Shown here piece after piece: positions 27,301 to 35,918 of a DNA stretch of 64,000 bases. The stretch is from Mucilaginibacter phenanthrenivorans (lineage in GTDB: Bacteria; Bacteroidota; Bacteroidia; Sphingobacteriales; Sphingobacteriaceae). Within the stretch, counting starts at the first letter, position 1, and every line of letters starts with the position of its first letter. The stretch lies in NCBI RefSeq assembly GCF_024721155.1, contig NZ_JAHVAP010000001.1:744001-808000 (forward strand). Reading direction: 5' to 3'. The notes beneath the pieces are model-generated. The model was not told the origin of the DNA and ran no database searches. It saw nothing but the letters and a program-made list of their open reading frames with translations. The position numbers and the translations under genes are program-made.

Positions 27301-29659
27301 TGCTGGTATTAACAAAAACCAGCCCGACAGGTGTTGCGCTAAATGAACCCGCACTTGCACCTGCATTAAAGGTAGGTCTGGGATTGTTTTCATCCTGGCA
27401 GTACCCCGGTTTGTAAGAAAATGCAGCGTTAGCCACAGTAACAATAGAGAAGGAGGCGGTTTGTGGAACAACACACGTGCCGGTACCGGTAAAAGTTATC
27501 GTGTAACTCCCCGGCGAACTTGCAGAAATATTGATTTCGCCCGTAGTGGTGCTTACGAAAACTAACCCTGCTGATGAAGCACTGAATGTACCCCCTAAAG
27601 GATTATTAATAACAGGTGTAACGTTTGAGCTTGCAGTACAAACTGTGCCCGTTGGATATTGAAACTGCGGATTGTTGGGCGAGGTAACCGTTACAACTAC
27701 CGGTGTACGATTACTAACACAGGTACCCGTTGTATTTTGAACATAAAACGTGGTTGTAGAATTAAGTATCGGTGTCGTAAAGTTGCTCCCGGTTTTTAAA
27801 GATGTTCCTCCGGATGCTACGTCGTACCAGTTAATAGTTCCTGAAGCGCTTGTACTCAAGTTAGCTGACGTCCCCTGGCATATCGTGGTCCCGGTCGCTG
27901 TTGGAGCAGTAGGTATAGGATTCACAGTTACGGTTACCGGGGTACGTGTGCTGGAACAGCCGTTCTCCGTTATTTGCACATAGTAAATTGTGTTAACCGT
28001 TATTGGTGGTGTCACAAAGACTTGCCCGGTGAATAATGATGTTCCGCCGGTTTGCGTCGCATACCAATCGTAGGTGGCGGTGGCGGAGCCGCCTGTCGCA
28101 GTTAATGCAGCTGAATTACCTGAACAAGTAGACGTTGGGCTGGCTGTAGGTGGCGTTACCTGCGGCAATACGGTAACAGTTACAGGTGTTCTTGCACTTG
28201 TACATCCATTCAGCTTGGTTTGAACATAATATGTAGTTGTTGTCAACAATGCTGGTGTAAGGAAGCTGCCGTTCGGGCTATTTGTAACGATAGCTGTACC
28301 GCCGCTTGCAGCGTTAAACCAACTGTAAGTACCGCCGGGCCCGGTGGCGGTGAGGGTAGTTGCTGAATTATAACAAATAATTGCACCGGAAACAGATGGT
28401 ACAGGTGGCGATGGATTTATAATAACCTTTATTAGCGTACGCGTGCTTGAGCAGCCCCCATTATTTGCCAAAACATAGTAATTTGTTGCGCTGTTAAGCA
28501 CAGGTGTTATGTAGCTGTTGCCTGTTTGTAAAAGTGTACCTCCCGATGGCGCATCATACCATTCGTAGGTTCCGGAGGGTAGTGTCGGCAGCGTTATAGT
28601 AGTTGAAGTACCAGCACAGGGGGTTTCAATTACTGGTGCAGGGGCGGCAGGGATTGGGGTCACATTTACCGTTACCGCAGTTCGCGAACTTTCACAATCG
28701 TTTATAGAATTTTGAACATAGTAGGTCTTCGGAGCTGTTAACGGTGGGGTAGTAAAATCGGGACTGTATATAAGCGCGGTACCGCCCGATGGTACATCGA
28801 ACCAGGCAAATACGCCTGGTGCATCTTCAGCGTGCAAGTTGGCTCTCATTCCGGAGCAAACAGATGGATTGGTATTTTTCACCACAGGCTTCTGTGGTGG
28901 CGTTGTCACTGTTGCGGTAACTTGCGTAGGGATGCTGCGGCAACCATTATTAGTCGCCACTACATAATAAGTGGTGGTAACATTTAATATCGGAGTAGTA
29001 AAGGTAGAGCCGCTGAATATTGGCGCCCCTGACGCTGATGAATTAGAATACCAGTCAAAAGTATCACCGCCATCTGCGCTTAAAACTGCCACATTGCCCG
29101 CACATATAGTAGCACCGGTAACGTTTGGCTTGCTTGTTAACAATACAAACACCTGGGTACGGGCGCTTGTACAGCCATTAACCGTAGTTTGCACATAATA
29201 ACTCCTGTTGCTTGTAAGTACCGGAGTTGTATAACTATCGCCGCTTAATAAAAAATTCCCGTTGGCGTCATACCATTGATAAAGGCCACCGGGAGCGGTA
29301 GGCGTTAGTTTTCCTGACGTGTTTGGACAAATAGTCACATTGGCAACCGCAGGCGCATCAGGAGTTGGGGAAACAGTAATATTTATTGTGCTGGTAACGG
29401 GCTGACAGCCCCGCGTTGCCCCTGTTACAGTCACCTTATAGGTGCCGGCTTTGTTGACGTCTATTGATTGTTTTGTTTCACCCGTGCTCCAGGTATAGCT
29501 GTAAGGGGCAACTCCTCCTGATGGAGTTGCGGTAAGTGTTACACTATTTCCAGAACAGATTGTTGGATTAGAAGACGTGATCGTAACGCTCTGCGGACAT
29601 TGCCCATATCCGAAAAACGCCAACAGAAGAAAAATAAAAACGAATAAACAATACCTCAT
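24323..29659 (-). CDS. Giant Ig/PKD-repeat surface protein with T9SS type B (CHU_C) sorting domain
   Basis: A protein of about 1778 residues from the ATG at 29659, chosen because it begins directly with the signal peptide (M-R-Y-C-L-F-V-F-I-F-L-L-L-A-F-F-G); an upstream ATG at 29707 would place 16 charged residues before it. It holds nine Ig-like repeats of ~75-80 residues, each with W-Y-D/W-Y and ending in T-Y-Y-V-Q ... N-G-C-x-S-x-R-T, then three PKD-like repeats (C-S-G-x-P-x-x-Y-T-I-T ... W-S-R). The last ~85 residues are a gliding-motility-associated C-terminal domain (I-P-N-T-F-T-P-N-G-D-G-V-N-D), the type B signal for type IX secretion. Likely a cell-surface adhesin. No catalytic domain is seen. 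Confidence 0.93.
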   Translation of the reverse strand: MRYCLFVFIFLLLAFFGYGQCPQSVTITSSNPTICSGNSVTLTATPSGGVAPYSYTWSTGETKQSIDVNKAGTYKVTVTGATRGCQPVTSTINITVSPTPDAPAVANVTICPNTSGKLTPTAPGGLYQWYDANGNFLLSGDSYTTPVLTSNRSYYVQTTVNGCTSARTQVFVLLTSKPNVTGATICAGNVAVLSADGGDTFDWYSNSSASGAPIFSGSTFTTPILNVTTTYYVVATNNGCRSIPTQVTATVTTPPQKPVVKNTNPSVCSGMRANLHAEDAPGVFAWFDVPSGGTALIYSPDFTTPPLTAPKTYYVQNSINDCESSRTAVTVNVTPIPAAPAPVIETPCAGTSTTITLPTLPSGTYEWYDAPSGGTLLQTGNSYITPVLNSATNYYVLANNGGCSSTRTLIKVIINPSPPVPSVSGAIICYNSATTLTATGPGGTYSWFNAASGGTAIVTNSPNGSFLTPALLTTTTYYVQTKLNGCTSARTPVTVTVLPQVTPPTASPTSTCSGNSAALTATGGSATATYDWYATQTGGTSLFTGQVFVTPPITVNTIYYVQITENGCSSTRTPVTVTVNPIPTAPTATGTTICQGTSANLSTSASGTINWYDVASGGTSLKTGSNFTTPILNSTTTFYVQNTTGTCVSNRTPVVVTVTSPNNPQFQYPTGTVCTASSNVTPVINNPLGGTFSASSAGLVFVSTTTGEINISASSPGSYTITFTGTGTCVVPQTASFSIVTVANAAFSYKPGYCQDENNPRPTFNAGASAGSFSATPVGLVFVNTSTGEIDLKRSKAGNYTITNNITASGGCASASSSTSIIIYESVTVNAGPDQTVSVGTPVQLKGTITGGATTGKWSGGSGSFSNASSKSTVYTPGAGETSATLTLTSDDPPGLCGPKSDQVIITFKASPASPTVTGNSTCKGSSATLTAIAPGGTYRWYDVATGGTSLKTGPVFVTPVLMANATYYVETVNSVGVASPRTMVVVTVNAIPAAPVVTGLISVCIGNTTTLTTNNPAGSYEWYDAPVGGNKLSVTDTYTSPALTGPQTYYVQQIVNGCIGERTKVDVTVSTIPTVTSSNSDIICSGSPLSYTITSDVPTATFLWSRAQFAGISNAAVTNKAGNTINETLINTSSDAVNVTYVITPMNGSCAGTPFNYIVTVYPTPTVTSDAAKPICNGTPVDYTITFNTITDFSWSRNAIPGITNVAVSGQASGTIKEALFNTTNAPIDVTYFITSSTGNCQGTLFPLKVTVNPDAQITSAATNPGACSGEPQNYTITSSIPSATFLWSRGVVPNISNAAVSNKTSAVIDEALINTGNSAVKVTYFITPVANGCPGTLFKYVVTVNPQVIAPQPNVNSPICVGSTITLQTTAVAKATYTWTGSNGKTYTGQKVEIPNGTKGDAGLYSLTIQVNGCTSAPRSVSLVVNDPPTVDAGQGKVVCVADPTIDLHGTIGGGVPTGIWTVVSGTGTFYPSVNYPATTQYIPTAADTAAGKVVLRLTATRKDECGGVSSDVTFKFGPLPAAFAGPDQNVCSQTNSVQLSGKILIVSTVKWEKMGSASGSFSPSETDLNAVYIPSAADIASGSVKLELVADKSGPCDNPRDTMQINFIPPPSVNAGGTRYVLKNRTITLTPTVSDNNVKYLWTPNIDINDNTVKNPVITGDVDRTYTLQVTDSRDCVSTDTTFIKVSPLIVIPNTFTPNGDGVNDLWNIEGLIAYTDATVDIFTRYGQKVYHSVGYDKPWDGIYNGKALPVGVYYYVINTKLFNQVFSGSLTIIR

Positions 29660-30051
29660 AACATTCAATGAGCTTTCTAATTCTCTACAATCATTTTCAC
29701 CGTTCACAATAATTCACTAACCAGATTTACGGGGATCAAAACTTTGCCCGAAAATACTGTCAGCTTTCCTTTTACGTAAAATGCACAAGGTTTGTTTAAT
29801 CAACACCATATCTGTAGTCATCAAACCCGGCACAATTTTAAATTTATATTTCTAAATAATAATATTTAATTTGCTCTATACTTAAATCTATATTTAATCT
29901 ATATTTAATTATATAGCTTATCAAACGCAATTCGGAGTCATATTACTAATTAAAAATTAAATAAACAATTAAAGCCTAATAAATGCTAATTGAAGTTTTA
30001 ATTTTATGTTTGTAACTACCGGCGGCTAGTAACCTTTATAGATCCAATAGT
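29660..30051. other. A+T-rich divergent intergenic region
   Basis: About 390 bases between the divergent surface-protein and GH30 genes. Bases 29840-30000 are extremely A+T-rich with near-repeats of TCTATATTTAAT. It must hold the promoters of both genes. One exact TAnnTTTG element faces the GH30 gene. No RNA gene or small protein gene was seen. Confidence 0.6.
30005..30012 (+). promoter_or_regulatory. Candidate -7 element (TATGTTTG) for the GH30 gene
   Basis: An exact match to TAnnTTTG located 39 bases before the GH30 start codon. A TTG at 29990-29992 is closer than the normal -33 spacing, so the upstream box is uncertain. Confidence 0.45.
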
Positions 30052-31494
30052 ATGTCCTACCTGTTTAAAAGCTATGTTATTTTTTTAATACTTGCATTTG
30101 CAGGCAACAGTTGCTTTGCACAATCAACTTCCCCAAACAAGCATAGAGCCGCTAAATCAAAAAACAGTAGTGTAGCCTTTTGGCTAACAGATCCGTCGGA
30201 TTCCACTTTGTTTAAACAAAAAACGGCTATCGTGCCTGGTGATGTTTCCGATCAGTTGCAAACCATAAAAATTGACAGATCGCAAGTTTATCAATCGATA
30301 GATGGTTTTGGCTTTGCCTTAACAGGCGGAAGCGCCATGTTAATAAACAAAATGAGCGCAGCTAGCCGGGCAAAGCTGTTGAATGAGTTATTTACCGTTG
30401 ATGGCAACGCTATTGGCGTGAGTTATTTGAGAATCAGCGTCGGTTCATCAGACCTTGATGATCATGTTTTTTCGTATGATGACCTGCCTGCAGGTGAAAC
30501 GGACCCGGATCTTAAAAAATTCAGTCTCGCTACAGATGAAATAAACCTGATCCCCGTTTTAAAACAAATCATTGCCATAAAGCCTGACATAAAGATCCTG
30601 ATTTCACCATGGTCAGCACCCGCGTGGATGAAGACTAACGGTGAAACTCATGGAGGTAATTTGAAACCGGAATACTATAAAACCTATGCACAATACTTTG
30701 TTAAGTATCTTAAGGGGATGGCGGCGCATGGAATCAATATCGATGCCTTAACTATTCAAAATGAGCCGCTTAATCCAAAGAATAACCCGAGCATGGTAAT
30801 GGAGGCGTCTGAACAGGCAGATTTTATCGCCAATAACCTTGGCCCTGCATTGACCGCTGCGAAGCTAAAAACAAAGATCATTCTTTACGATCATAATGCC
30901 GACCGGCCTGATTACCCGATTTCGATATTAGATAAGAAAAAGGCGGCTAAATACGTTGACGGCTCAGCATTTCACTTATACGGCGGGAAAATCGAGGCCC
31001 TGTCAACGGTTCATGACGCTCACCCGGATAAGAACTTATATTTTACCGAAGAATGGGTAGGAGCACCGGGGCATCTTAAAAAGGAACTAAAATTTCACAT
31101 TAAGGATATAATTATTGGCGCCACACGCAATTGGAGCCGTAATGTGATAGAGTGGAATTTAGCTGCCGATCAAAACCAGGAGCCACATACACCCGGCGGA
31201 TGTACCAGCTGTTTAGGTGCAATAACCATAACCGGCGATAGCGTTATTCGTAATCCGGCGTATTACATTGTTGCACACGCAGCAAAGTTCGTGCGGCCGG
31301 AATCAAAGCGCATTGGATCAAATTTATTTCCCGGCCTGCCAAATGTGGCCTTTATTGCACCGGGCAACAAAATGGTGGTGATAGTTTATAATGATGATGC
31401 CTCTGTCCAGGCTTTTAACATTGTATTTGGAGCAAATGCAATTACGTCATCTTTAAACCCGGGCGCTGTAGGTACCTATGTTTGGGATTTATAA
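30052..31494 (+). CDS. Secreted glycoside hydrolase family 30 (beta-glucanase/glucosylceramidase-like)
   Basis: A 480-residue enzyme with a signal peptide ending near C-F-A-Q-S. The barrel starts with I-D-G-F-G-F-A-L-T-G-G-S-A near residue 83, typical of clan A family 30. The catalytic acid is E238 in T-I-Q-N-E-P and the nucleophile is E333 in F-T-E-E-W; W187 in S-P-W-S-A-P-A-W-M is also a family hallmark. The C-terminus folds back as the small beta domain found in GH30. Related Bacteroidetes enzymes act on beta-1,6- or beta-1,3-linked glucans, but specificity cannot be read here. It stands alone, without a neighbouring SusCD pair. Confidence 0.9.
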   Translation: MSYLFKSYVIFLILAFAGNSCFAQSTSPNKHRAAKSKNSSVAFWLTDPSDSTLFKQKTAIVPGDVSDQLQTIKIDRSQVYQSIDGFGFALTGGSAMLINKMSAASRAKLLNELFTVDGNAIGVSYLRISVGSSDLDDHVFSYDDLPAGETDPDLKKFSLATDEINLIPVLKQIIAIKPDIKILISPWSAPAWMKTNGETHGGNLKPEYYKTYAQYFVKYLKGMAAHGINIDALTIQNEPLNPKNNPSMVMEASEQADFIANNLGPALTAAKLKTKIILYDHNADRPDYPISILDKKKAAKYVDGSAFHLYGGKIEALSTVHDAHPDKNLYFTEEWVGAPGHLKKELKFHIKDIIIGATRNWSRNVIEWNLAADQNQEPHTPGGCTSCLGAITITGDSVIRNPAYYIVAHAAKFVRPESKRIGSNLFPGLPNVAFIAPGNKMVVIVYNDDASVQAFNIVFGANAITSSLNPGAVGTYVWDL

Positions 31495-31534
31495 ATATAT
31501 TCCTTAACGTTCAGCGTTGCGAAATTTTGCACCG

Positions 31535-32377
31535 CTATTTGAATAGCTTATTAAATACGGAGTAAGGTACTGTATCATTCGCAAATGTAAAGGTTCCGCT
31601 TTGGGCAATTTCTTCTGCTGACCTTAAAAACGAGCCATAAGCAGCACGTGCAAGTGACGAGCCCAGGCTTATTCTTTTTACACCAAGTTCGGCAAGCTCG
31701 TTTACAGAAAAGTGAGATCCGCTAAGCCCCATGACTATGCTAACCGGTTTAGGAGCAACTGCTTTAACAACGGCGGTAATTTCCTCTCGGGTTGTCAATC
31801 CAGGTGCAAATAGTACATCAGCGCCTGCATCTGCAAAAGCTTCTAGTCGACGAATAGTGTCGTTCAAATCCGGACGGCCGTATATCAGGTTTTCGGCTCG
31901 CGCCGTCAAAGTAAAATGGAATGGCAAACTTCGGGCGGCCGTTACCGCAGCTTTAACCCTTTCAACAGCCAGTTCAAACGGGATAATCGGATCATCAGGA
32001 TTACCGGTAGTATCCTCAATTGAACCACCAACCAAACCTGCCTTTGCGGCAAGCAGTATAGTTTCGGCGCAGGTTTCAGGAGCCAGTCCGTATCCGTTTT
32101 CGAGATCTGCCGATACGGGCAGATCAGTAGCCATTACGATATCATGTGCGTTTCTTAAGGTTTCTTCCAGGCTAACAGCACATAGTCCATCGGGTTTAGC
32201 AACAGAAAAGGCAAGGCCGGCGCTGGTAGTGGCAAGCGCTTCAAAACCCAGACTTGCCAATATCTTTGCAGAACCGGCATCCCATGGATTTGGAATTACA
32301 AAAATTCCATCGCGCTGGTGCAATGTTCTTAATGTTTCTGCCTTGATTGCCTGTGTGTCGCTATTTAATTTTTCCAT
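31535..32377 (-). CDS. Isocitrate lyase / PEP mutase superfamily protein
   Basis: A 280-residue TIM-barrel protein. It shows I-P-N-P-W-D-A-G-S-A-K near residue 28, A-D-L-E-N-G-Y-G near 91 (metal-binding region), G-G-S-I-E-D-T near 117, and a C-terminal K-R-I-S-L-G-S-S-L. The K-K-C-G-H loop of true isocitrate lyases and methylisocitrate lyases is missing, so it belongs to the broad group whose members act as phosphonomutases, oxaloacetate hydrolases or carboxy-phosphonate enzymes. The substrate is unknown. It is followed at a 26-base distance by the YitT-type gene on the same strand. Confidence 0.85.
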   Translation of the reverse strand: MEKLNSDTQAIKAETLRTLHQRDGIFVIPNPWDAGSAKILASLGFEALATTSAGLAFSVAKPDGLCAVSLEETLRNAHDIVMATDLPVSADLENGYGLAPETCAETILLAAKAGLVGGSIEDTTGNPDDPIIPFELAVERVKAAVTAARSLPFHFTLTARAENLIYGRPDLNDTIRRLEAFADAGADVLFAPGLTTREEITAVVKAVAPKPVSIVMGLSGSHFSVNELAELGVKRISLGSSLARAAYGSFLRSAEEIAQSGTFTFANDTVPYSVFNKLFK

Positions 32378-32403
32378 TTTAGATAGATTTATCCTGTATA
32401 AAT

Positions 32404-33279
32404 TTAATGCGATAAAACATGTCGTTTAATCAGTCCGCCTTTAACTTCTGATACCGAATGTGTTATAATAAACGCACTGGGATCAACCTGCTGAACGGTG
32501 CTAACCAGGCGGGATACGTCAAGGCGGGTAATTACCACATATAATATGTCGATGTTTTTATCTTCGATTGCATTCTTACCAAAGCCACGCTCGCCTTTAT
32601 AAACAGTAACCCCCCGGCGCAATTGGCGGATGATCACATTTTTTATCAGTTCGCTTTTAGGCGAGATAATGGTGACGGCAGTGTACTCGTCAAAACCCTG
32701 TATAATATAATTTATGGTTTGTGATGCCGACAAATAAGTAAGTATTGAATATAACGCCGATTGGATACTTAAAAAGAAGGCGGCAATCCCAAATATCACA
32801 ATATTGATCAACAGGATAATTTGCCCCACAGATAAAAAGGATTTGGGATTGATGTAAACCGCCAGCAACTCGGTACCGTCAATTACGCATCCGCCGCGCA
32901 TGGCCAAACCTATCCCGGTACCCAGGAAAAATCCACCAAATACAGCGGTTAGCAATTTATCGTTAGTTACATGCGGAAATTTGATAAAATACAGCACTAT
33001 CGATAAAATCAGGATAGCGATCAGTGTTTTAATGGCATACAATTTATTGATCCGCTTATAGCCGAGCCAAATAAAAGGTAAATTGATAATGATAATTAGT
33101 ATAGATATAGGCCAGCCGGTTATTGAACTAATTAACAAGGAAATCCCAGTTACGCCACCATCAATAAACTCATTGGGGATCAAAAAACCCTTTAGCCCAA
33201 AAGCAGCACAGAAAATGCCCGCTATAATAAGTGGTATATTGGTGATCTCCTTCCGCAAATTTAATCTGCTTCTTTTCAT
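32404..33279 (-). CDS. YitT-family membrane protein (DUF161 + DUF2179)
   Basis: About 291 residues from the preferred ATG at 33279 (M-K-R-S-R-L-N-L-R-K-E); an ATG at 33312 would add eleven residues. Five to six membrane segments cover the first ~200 residues, with the family strings F-L-I-P-N-E-F-I-D-G-G-V-T-G-I and M-R-G-G-C-V-I-D-G-T-E. The soluble C-terminal domain (about 210-285, DUF2179) begins T-A-V-T-I-I-S-P-K-S and includes G-F-G-K-N. The family is widespread but its transport function is not settled. It is encoded upstream of the PEP mutase-like gene. Confidence 0.88.
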   Translation of the reverse strand: MKRSRLNLRKEITNIPLIIAGIFCAAFGLKGFLIPNEFIDGGVTGISLLISSITGWPISILIIIINLPFIWLGYKRINKLYAIKTLIAILILSIVLYFIKFPHVTNDKLLTAVFGGFFLGTGIGLAMRGGCVIDGTELLAVYINPKSFLSVGQIILLINIVIFGIAAFFLSIQSALYSILTYLSASQTINYIIQGFDEYTAVTIISPKSELIKNVIIRQLRRGVTVYKGERGFGKNAIEDKNIDILYVVITRLDVSRLVSTVQQVDPSAFIITHSVSEVKGGLIKRHVLSH

Positions 33280-33391
33280 ATTAGGATTGGTAAGCGTTTT
33301 TAAAATTATCAAAATATTATGGGTTACCGCTTTAACAGCAGATTTTTACAACCTTAAGCGGTAATACTTACAATTAAATGTTAAGTAACCA

Positions 33392-33421
33392 GGGGCTTTT
33401 CCAATCAATTGAAAAAGCCCC
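33392..33421 (-). terminator. Hairpin after the 33434-33895 gene
   Basis: GGGGCTTTT (33392-33400) pairs with AAAAGCCCC (33413-33421) around a 12-base loop, 13 bases after the stop of the minus-strand gene. The stem is strong, but the T run beyond it is weak. Confidence 0.5.
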
Positions 33422-33433
33422 GGATCAAATTAA

Positions 33434-33895
33434 TTAAATTAAGGCTTTAATCATTACCTCCCATTGAGCGGCTACTTGCGCAGTTCGCTTAAGGCGAACT
33501 TCATTGTCAACATATTGCCGGTAAAAAACAATATGATGAAGGGCTTGCTTGTCTTTGTCAAGCAAAATCAATTGCAGTTGTTGAGTTGCTTTACCCAGTT
33601 TTTCTTCATCAAGTCTGCAGCTAGTTACACCTCTCAGGTCTATAAGTTCCGGACTGTAATCGTTCAATGCCATTTTTATAATGGTTTTTTTAGCCCGGTC
33701 TATCGCAATTACAAACGAATCAAAATGTTCAATAGCTTGTAAAGAGAGGTTGAGCTCCTTTTCTATCTTAGAAAGTTCATTACTTACCTTTTTCGCCTTC
33801 TTAATGCGTGCGCTTCTTACAGCCAGGTAAATAGGAATAAATATAATAATGCACAGAATGCCCGTAATGAGGGTATTCTCAATGGTATGAGTCAT
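33434..33895 (-). CDS. Membrane-anchored hypothetical protein, 153 aa
   Basis: I do not recognise this family. One N-terminal membrane segment (L-I-T-G-I-L-C-I-I-I-F-I-P-I-Y-L) is followed by a basic stretch (R-S-A-R-I-K-K-A-K-K) and a cytosolic mostly helical domain (I-E-K-E-L-N-L-S-L-Q-A-I) with a beta portion (F-V-I-A-I-D-R-A-K-K-T-I-I; L-Q-L-I-L-L-D-K). The charge pattern places the C-terminal domain in the cytosol. The gene is monocistronic, flanked by a terminator and an unrelated gene. Confidence 0.6.
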   Translation of the reverse strand: MTHTIENTLITGILCIIIFIPIYLAVRSARIKKAKKVSNELSKIEKELNLSLQAIEHFDSFVIAIDRAKKTIIKMALNDYSPELIDLRGVTSCRLDEEKLGKATQQLQLILLDKDKQALHHIVFYRQYVDNEVRLKRTAQVAAQWEVMIKALI

Positions 33896-33964
33896 TTTTT
33901 TAAATTTAAGGTAAAAATTCAGCGTGTTTTACGCTTTACTATGTTCGATTAACGGACATAGGTT

Positions 33965-34312
33965 TTACCAAAAAAAATGGCATGGGAATAATAACGAGCG
34001 AATAAATTGCTGCCGGTGAATAACATGCCGCTGATTTTGAAGAAATAAGGCTTGCCTTGCAATTGTAAGTCCATCTCCCGATACATTTAAATCACCAATC
34101 CATAATGGTTTGATTGATCCGTATACAGGATGAGCAATAACTCCCTGGTGAACAACCTTATTTAACGAAGATGCAAGGGCTTGGATTTTTATGCTGGCCC
34201 GGTAACAATCAGTGCCATGGTTCCCATAATTATAGGGCACACTGTAAGCATCCTGATCAATAACAGAAAATAAAAAAAGCGCTAAAATTACTTTTAACAG
34301 TGCCTTGTGCAT
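33965..34312 (-). CDS. Small secreted hypothetical protein
   Basis: About 115 residues from the ATG at 34312, chosen because it starts a plausible signal peptide (M-H-K-A-L-L-K-V-I-L-A-L-F-L-F). The frame is open further upstream to 34360. The mature part has one cysteine and a run of aromatic and histidine residues near its end (F-P-C-H-F-F-W). Coding character is only moderate and no family is recognised, so this gene is uncertain. Confidence 0.4.
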   Translation of the reverse strand: MHKALLKVILALFLFSVIDQDAYSVPYNYGNHGTDCYRASIKIQALASSLNKVVHQGVIAHPVYGSIKPLWIGDLNVSGDGLTIARQALFLQNQRHVIHRQQFIRSLLFPCHFFW

Positions 34313-34467
34313 TCGACAAAGATAAAATTTTAATGTTAGGGAGTGTAAGCAGGCGGCCAATTCCTTTTTCGTTTCCCTGAAACGTCAATTTTTTAGGCGA
34401 GCATCATTGTCATAATTCCCCCCTTACATTGTCATTACAGGCACCTGTTTAAATATTTTATGCGCTG

Positions 34468-34475
34468 TATGTTTG
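34468..34475 (+). promoter_or_regulatory. Candidate -7 element (TATGTTTG) for the VOC/SRPBCC operon
   Basis: An exact TAnnTTTG match 31 bases before the start codon at 34507. It would head the run of closely spaced genes up to 38508. Confidence 0.45.
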
Positions 34476-34506
34476 TATTGTTCAATCACCATAAACAAAA
34501 AATAAC

Positions 34507-34929
34507 ATGACACACATTAACGGGTTTATCAACTTTAACGGTCGCTGTCGCGAAGCTATGACCTATTACCAGGAAATTTTAGGCGGTGATTTGGTACTGT
34601 CACCGATAGCGGGATCACCTATTGAAAATATGTGTCCGCCCGAAATAAAAGGTCACCTAATGCACGCCTGTTTAAAAAACGGTGGCGCGGTGGTAATGGG
34701 CACTGACTTAACCGGTCCGGGTGGATACATAAAAGGTAATGATGTAGCGCTTTTAATAAATTGCACGAGTGAGGAAGAAATAAACAGGCTTTATGAAAAG
34801 CTTTCTGCTGGTGGTGAGATTATGGATCCGCTAAAAAAGCAATTTTGGGGCGACACCTTTGCCGCCGTCAAGGATAAGTTTGGAATAACCTGGATGGTTG
34901 TATTAGGTAAAAACGAAAATCAACAATAA
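34507..34929 (+). CDS. VOC-family (PhnB-like) protein
   Basis: A 140-residue vicinal-oxygen-chelate fold protein of the PhnB-like branch. It starts with I-N-G-F-I-N-F-N-G-R-C-R-E-A-M-T-Y-Y, has the mid-section H-A-C-L-K-N-G-G-A-V-V-M-G-T-D and closes with W-G-D-T-F-A-A-V-K-D-K-F-G-I-T-W, all standard for the family. Substrate is not known; despite the name these proteins are not shown to act on phosphonates. The next gene begins three bases after the stop. Confidence 0.88.
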   Translation: MTHINGFINFNGRCREAMTYYQEILGGDLVLSPIAGSPIENMCPPEIKGHLMHACLKNGGAVVMGTDLTGPGGYIKGNDVALLINCTSEEEINRLYEKLSAGGEIMDPLKKQFWGDTFAAVKDKFGITWMVVLGKNENQQ

Positions 34930-34932
34930 GCC

Positions 34933-35466
34933 ATGAATATTTTACTAACCATACTTATCATTATCGCAGCCCTCTTTGTTTTGCTTTTAATAACCGCGGC
35001 CCTGATGAAAAAAGAATATGCTGTTCAGCAACAGGCGATCATTAATAAGAACAGCAGAGAAGTATTTGATTACATCAAATTGCTTAAAAACCAAAGGAGT
35101 TTTAACAAATGGGCAATGATGGACCCCGATGCCAAAATGGATTACATTGGGACAGACGGAACCGTTGGATTTATCTACACCTGGGATAGTGAAAATAAAA
35201 ATGTTGGGAAGGGGGAACAGGAAATAAAAAGTATTAGCGATAACACCCGCATTGACAGTGAGGTGAGGTTTGAAAAACCTTTTAAAAACGTAGCTGACGT
35301 TTTTATGGAGACTAAGGCGGTATCTGAAAACCAAACAAGGGTAACATGGGCAATGAACGGCAAAAACCCGTACCCCATGAATATTATGAATCTTATTATC
35401 CCTGGTATGCTTAGTAAGGACATGGGAACAAGCCTGAACAATCTAAAAAATATCATGGAAAACTGA
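34933..35466 (+). CDS. SRPBCC-family lipid/ligand-binding protein with N-terminal membrane helix
   Basis: A 177-residue protein. An N-terminal hydrophobic helix (I-L-L-T-I-L-I-I-I-A-A-L-F) is followed by a START-like SRPBCC domain: Q-Q-A-I-I-N-K-N-S-R-E-V-F-D-Y-I, F-N-K-W, then beta strands and the final amphipathic helix. This fold encloses a hydrophobic pocket for small ligands. It is tightly packed between the VOC gene and the following 140-residue gene (2-base gap), so the three are one transcript. Confidence 0.82.
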   Translation: MNILLTILIIIAALFVLLLITAALMKKEYAVQQQAIINKNSREVFDYIKLLKNQRSFNKWAMMDPDAKMDYIGTDGTVGFIYTWDSENKNVGKGEQEIKSISDNTRIDSEVRFEKPFKNVADVFMETKAVSENQTRVTWAMNGKNPYPMNIMNLIIPGMLSKDMGTSLNNLKNIMEN

Positions 35467-35468
35467 AA

Positions 35469-35891
35469 ATGATCATTAATAAAAGGTCAAAACCTCACCC
35501 GGAGCTTAAAAAGCTCGGCAAATTAGTGGGCATCTGGGATGTGTCGGGTGAGGTATGCGGACAGGTGAGCTTTAGCTGGATGGAGGGAGGATTTTTTTTA
35601 GTACAATACGTTGACCTGGACGGAGCAAAGGGGCTGGAATTTATAGGTTACGATGAGGAAAGCAAGACGTTACGATCGCACTATTTCGACAACGATGGAA
35701 AGGTGATGGAGTATACTTATAAGGTAAGTGAAACTGAGCACCAGGTATCCATCGATATGCCTGGAATAAAAGGAGAGTTTAAAGGCAAATACAGTAATAA
35801 CGGGGATACTATATCGGGTAGCTGGCATTGGAAACAAGGGGAGGAGCACTTAGGCTATAAGGCGACCCTTACCAAAATAAAAATAAATTAA
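35469..35891 (+). CDS. DUF1579-like lipocalin-type small protein
   Basis: A 140-residue soluble protein made of beta strands. The opening L-G-K-L-V-G-I-W-D-V-S-G-E, then F-S-W-M-E-G-G-F-F-L and F-I-G-Y-D-E-E-S-K-T-L-R-S-H-Y-F-D-N-D-G resemble DUF1579/lipocalin-like proteins that carry small hydrophobic molecules. It ends with S-W-H-W-K-Q-G. The function is unknown. It starts two bases after the SRPBCC gene. Confidence 0.65.
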   Translation: MIINKRSKPHPELKKLGKLVGIWDVSGEVCGQVSFSWMEGGFFLVQYVDLDGAKGLEFIGYDEESKTLRSHYFDNDGKVMEYTYKVSETEHQVSIDMPGIKGEFKGKYSNNGDTISGSWHWKQGEEHLGYKATLTKIKIN

Positions 35892-35918
35892 GTTGATAAG
35901 TCAATAACGATAAAACCA

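Noticed and set aside
31535..32377. True isocitrate lyase or methylisocitrate lyase
   Set aside because: The K-K-C-G-H active-site loop is missing, so only the superfamily is claimed.
31731..32429. 232-codon plus-strand frame opposite the PEP mutase-like gene
   Set aside because: The minus-strand frame has clear family motifs; the opposite frame is serine/alanine-rich without any motif.
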